The notes under the pieces were generated by a model, which did no database searches, was not told where the DNA came from, and saw only the letters and a program-made list of their open reading frames with translations. A stretch of DNA of 21,045 bases, from contig KQ482028.1 of NCBI GenBank assembly GCA_001430745.1, positions 60,328-81,372 on the forward strand. The letters are read 5' to 3'. The translations under genes and the position numbers were made by a program. Of the stretch, positions 17,829 through 21,045 are shown in pieces; within the stretch, counting starts at the first letter, position 1, and every line of letters begins with the position of its first letter. Source of the stretch: Auxenochlorella pyrenoidosa (lineage: Eukaryota > Chlorophyta > Trebouxiophyceae > Chlorellales > Chlorellaceae).

Positions 17829-20088
17829 ATGATGTTTGGGACCGCCGCAGACGCCTCTGCCGCGGGGCCTCGGCTTGACGCTGCCGCCGCCGCAGCGCCG
17901 CTCGGCGGGAGCCTTGCGTCCTCTGGCTGGCGCTACAGCTACGTGGCCCAGTCCACTGACAGCGAGGGGTTTTTGGACGCCACAGAGCCAGCCATGGCAG
18001 GTATCGACGCTGAGCTGTCTGCAGCAGGGGACCCCTGGCGTGCCGCCTCGCCAGCGGGCTGCGCCGGCGCTGCGGCCGGCGCCGAGCCCGGCCGCCAGCT
18101 GTGGAGCCCCAGCAAGCGCCCCGCGCAGCACATGGCAGCGCCGGTGCTGCCCTCTGCGCAGCACCCACACCAACACCAGTTGGGTGCTGGCGGCGGCGGC
18201 AGCGCCGGTGCTGCCGCGGGCGCCGCTGCTGCCGCGGGTGCGCCTGCCCTGCACCTCGCGCTGCCGCCGGGGGTGGACGCGGCCTCCTATGCTGCCGGGG
18301 AGCGGGCGGCTTTCATGATGGCATTCCAGCAGGCCCTGCCTGGGCAGCAGGCACTGGGCCAGCTCTTCTCTGGTGAGGTTTGATTGGGTTGAATGCGGAG
18401 CCTCCAGGGGGGGGGGCCTTGTTGGGAAGGGCTGCAGCCACCAGGGCATCCTGCCGGCTCCCACCCCTGCCAAGCACACTCTGTGGACGCGATGCGATGC
18501 ACGTGGCCATACCCGCAGCTGCTCCGCCTGTGCGCCGCAGCGGTGGATGCGCTGCATGCGAGGCTGGAGGGCGAGGCTCGGGCCTGGCGCTCGCTGCAGC
18601 TAGGGGCCTCCAAGGCTGATGGCCTGCTGGAGGTGCGGGGTGTGTTGCCTTTTGGCCGCAGGCAACCGCTGCTGCCCCACTGTCGTGCTCGGATAGCCCC
18701 CCCTGCTGTAGGAGTATGTGCGCTCTCTGCCTGCCCTGTGTCCCGCCCACCTCGCTGCGGTATCCAGGCCCAAGCTTGCAGCTCCCTCTGCCTGCCAGCT
18801 CGGCAGTCTGCGCCTTGCGTGCCCCCACCTTACGTATACCGTGCATACAACTGGACAACACCAAACATTCCCTGGCGCGACTGCAGGCCGCTCTGCAGCG
18901 GCTGGACGCGTTGGAGCACAGCAAGCTGCCGGCGCTGCAGGAGAAGTGGGAGGAGGCGGCCCGCAGGTGCGTGTGTGGGTGTGTGTGAAGGGGGATCCAG
19001 GCCGTCGCATAGCCCGGCCCTTGCTGGTGGATGCACCACGGGCACGGGTGGTGGCACAGGAGGCAATACGGGCGGGCCGCGATCAGCTTCACCGCGCGGC
19101 CTTTAAATGAGTGCAACCGACGCGCCTTGCGCCCCTGCTTTCCTTGGATCCAGGGCCCCCGAGCAGCTGGTCGAGCTGGTGGGCAGCCTGCAGCAGGTGG
19201 TGTCTGTGCTGGCCCAGCAGCGAGAGCTGCTTCTGGAGCAGCGACAGCAGGCAGGGCGCAGCGGCGGCGGGCTGGTGTCCAAGACGCGTGTGCCGTGGCT
19301 GCTGCTCGCCGCGGCGGGGTATGGCCAGGCGCTTCTCAGCAAGGCCGATGTGGCGGCCCTCTTCCTGTCCCGCAAGATCCTGCTGACGCAGCCGGCGCAG
19401 GTGAGCAACGGGCCAGGGGGGGTTCAAGGAAACCAGGGCAGGGCCGCGTCTTGGCGTGGGAGAGCCTTCATTAGCCCAGGGCTGGGCGGGTGTGGGCCGG
19501 CGGAGGGGACGGTGCTGCGGCCTGTGGGCCGCCCGAGCTGGCGACAGCGCTGGTGGTGCGCAACTCGACCAGACCTCGCTTAACTGCTTTACCATTGCTG
19601 TGCAGGGCGAGATGGCTGCCGAGGACGCGGCATTACGCCGCCGCCGCCAGCTGCGCTCGGCCCTCGGGGCTGCCCTATTTGTGGCGGCGGTGGAGGCAGC
19701 GTGGCAGGCGCAGCGCCGCGTGCTGCGCCCGCTGCCCACTGTGGCACAGCGCGCTGTCGCGCCGCTACAGCTGGGGCTGAGGGTCGCACGCGCAGCGGTG
19801 TGGAGCGCGGGCCTCCTGCTGGCGGCTGCACACACGCGGGCCTCCTGCATGGCTGCGGGGGACAGCATTGTTGGCGCACTGGAGTCGGCAGCGGCGGCAG
19901 CAGCGCTTCGCCTGCCGGCCTGGGCGCAGGCACTGCCGGTGTGGCGGCGGCAGCAGCCGGCAGGAGGCAAGCAGCCGTTGTCGTTGCAAAGCTCTGAGCA
20001 GGAGCACACAAAGATCATGGCACCAAGCTGCGAGACAGCGGGGCCAGCAAGCGAAGCAGCACCTGGCACTTCGTGCAGCGCGGCATGA
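17829..20088 (+). CDS. Unrecognised protein with central coiled coil and C-terminal hydrophobic segments
   Basis: I do not recognise the family. Proposed exons: 17829-18372, 18475-18632, 18782-18966, 19154-19400 and 19606-20088 (TGA), 1617 bases, 538 residues. The phases agree throughout, but the acceptors at 18475 (AAG) and 18782 are the least certain. ATG 17829 is followed by a second ATG. Residues 1-180 look disordered, with Ala/Gly-rich and Gln/His runs; GWRYSYVAQSTDSEGFLD is the most conserved-looking piece. Residues about 182-330 are helical, with a coiled coil from LDNTKHSLARLQAAL (258 on) through LLEQRQQ. Hydrophobic stretches follow: VPWLLLAAAGYGQALL, SALGAALFVAAVEAAW (396-411) and VWSAGLLLAAAH. 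RRRR at 389-392 precedes one of them. No signal peptide is visible. A membrane-associated tether or scaffold is possible but is only inference. Confidence 0.6.
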
Positions 20089-20235
20089 ACTGAACCTGTT
20101 TGCTGAGGTCCCGCATCCTTACACCTGGGTTGTCATAGCCAGCCAGTCTGCCCAGCAACATGAGGGTGCATGTCAGCTGGATTGCATGCACCACGGACCT
20201 GCCGCAGGCACATCTCTTGGTTGATTAAGGAAGAG

Positions 20236-20328
20236 GTTGCCCCCAAGTGCCGCCAGTGCCGCCCCCAAGTTGCCCACGGCATGCTGAAGTTGCCAACGAG
20301 TGCCACCAGTGCCGCCGCCAAGTTGGCC
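20236..20328. repeat. Imperfect direct repeat of about 40 bases
   Basis: Positions 20236-20275 and 20289-20328 share about 34 of 40 bases (core GTGCCRCCAGTGCCGCC), with a 53-base period. Each unit is itself built from short AGTGCCGCC/AAGTTGCC modules. It is non-coding here. Confidence 0.7.
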
Positions 20329-20355
20329 TGGCGCCAAGTTCCATTATCTTGGAAA

Positions 20356-20360
20356 TTACA
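20356..20360 (-). terminator. Likely TGTAA polyadenylation signal of the terminal minus-strand gene
   Basis: TTACA on the plus strand reads TGTAA on the minus strand, 163 bases after the stop codon at 20523-20525. Position and orientation suit a chlorophyte 3' end. Confidence 0.5.
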
Positions 20361-20522
20361 CTTGCTTGCAGCCTTGTTGAGCACAAGATTTGCAATGTCG
20401 GCACCAAGCTGCCCCCAGCCATGCACGCCAGGGCGCACCGCAGCGGCTAGCGGCCTCAGAGGCGGGCGCTTGGCGAAGAAGAATGGGGAGCGAGAGGGTG
20501 AGAGTGCCCGGCCGCAGCGCAC

Positions 20523-21045
20523 TCAGCGCGCCGCGTTCTCCTTGTTTGCGCCCAGCGGGGCGGCGGCCGCTGCCACAGCGCCCTTGCCCTGCCGCGCCGC
20601 AGCCAGCTCGGCCTGCAGCGCCCTGTTGGCCTCGAGAGCCTCGCGCAGCTTTTCCTTGAGCACCTGCAAAAAGGACGGTTGCACTGGGGCAGTTGCGCAC
20701 GTGGGCTGGGAGGCGCAGGTGGGGCGGGAGCAGCCAATCCAACCCCAGCCAGGCACACAGCAGCAGACGCAGGGGCATGGGCAGCGCGCTCGCCTGCTTG
20801 TCGCGGGCGGTGCAACAGGCCACCCCTGCCCTCACCCCTGCCGCCAACTCTAACAACCACAACACAGCAGCAGCAGTTCGTATCAGCGCCGAAGCAGTCC
20901 CTGCTCGCCTGCTTGTCGCGGGCGGCGCGGTTGGCCACCCGGTCCAGCTCGTACTCGAGGCCGCGAGCGTCGCGCAGCTGGTCAAAGGCGGCGGCGGCGG
21001 GGTCGCCGCCCCCCGCCTTGAGGTCCTCTCGCAGCCGGTACTGGA
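20523..21045 (-). CDS. C-terminal part of an unrecognised coiled-coil protein
   Basis: Two minus-strand exons are seen: from beyond 21045 to 20909, and 20523-20663 ending in TGA. The join is in phase 0 and reads RAARDKQ then VLKEKLREALEANRALQAEL. The first exon uses a GC donor (CAG then GCGAGC). Visible residues, about 91, begin YRLREDLKAGGGD, continue AFDQLRDARGLEYELDRVANRA, and have the charge and Leu spacing of a coiled coil. An Ala-rich stretch and the end NKENAAR follow. The short tail has a KEN tripeptide, which can be a degradation signal, but this may be chance. The family cannot be decided from this fragment; the 5' part lies outside. Confidence 0.65.
20788..20825 (-). repeat. Copy of the terminal gene's exon tail with GC donor
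   Basis: Positions 20788-20825 match 20903-20940 at 33 of 38 bases. The original encodes VANRAARDKQ followed by the GC donor; the copy reads VACCTARDKQ and keeps the CAG then GCGAGC donor context exactly. It lies 115 bases further into the intron. Confidence 0.8.

Larger units (their letters stand above)
20089..20522. other. Intergenic region between convergent genes
   Basis: It should contain both 3' UTRs. It holds a 40-base imperfect direct repeat (20236-20328) and a TGTAA motif for the minus-strand gene at 20356-20360. No gene was seen. Confidence 0.6.

Overview
This window looks like nuclear DNA of a GC-rich green alga, most likely a Chlorella-like trebouxiophyte. The coding exons are short, strongly GC3-biased and interrupted by many 100-770 base introns with GTGAGT-type donors. 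The protein families are plant or algal (plastid acyltransferase, Elongator subunit, fasciclin, LysM, lytic polysaccharide monooxygenase), and TGTAA, the usual chlorophyte polyadenylation motif, lies after two genes. No bacterial operon, tRNA, rRNA, CRISPR or mobile element was found. The assignment to a lineage is inference; the exon structures were read by hand from frame continuity and splice sites.

Layout: (1) 1-3476, plus strand, 3' part of a plastid-type glycerol-3-phosphate acyltransferase. (2) 4340-6778, minus strand, a complete secreted LPMO / chitin-binding type-4 protein (AA15/AA10-like) in seven exons, 364 aa, with an Arg/Gly/Ser-rich tail. (3) 7551-9187, minus strand, a complete Elongator subunit ELP6-like gene in four exons, 294 aa. 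(4) 10451-12984, plus strand, a secreted single-FAS1 protein in seven exons, 208 aa. (5) 13756-16870, plus strand, its tandem paralogue carrying FAS1, a Pro-rich linker and a C-terminal LysM domain, eight exons, 309 aa. (6) 17829-20088, plus strand, an unrecognised 538-aa protein with a coiled coil and C-terminal hydrophobic segments. (7) 20523-beyond 21045, minus strand, the C-terminal end of an unrecognised coiled-coil protein.

Functionally, genes 2, 4 and 5 encode predicted secreted proteins, two of which belong to families that act on or bind GlcNAc polymers. This suggests a loose cell-wall theme; GPAT (lipid synthesis) and ELP6 (tRNA modification) are housekeeping neighbours and no shared pathway is implied.

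The most striking structural signal is not a gene. In six of the seven loci (GPAT, LPMO, both FAS1 genes, the terminal coiled-coil gene, and weakly gene 6) the intron or flank next to an exon holds a diverged partial copy of that exon's edge, often including the splice site. Most copies lie within about 55-175 bases of the original. One such copy in GPAT is a complete in-frame 57-base cassette exon. Three GC-AG introns and one intron with no visible AG acceptor occur in the same window.
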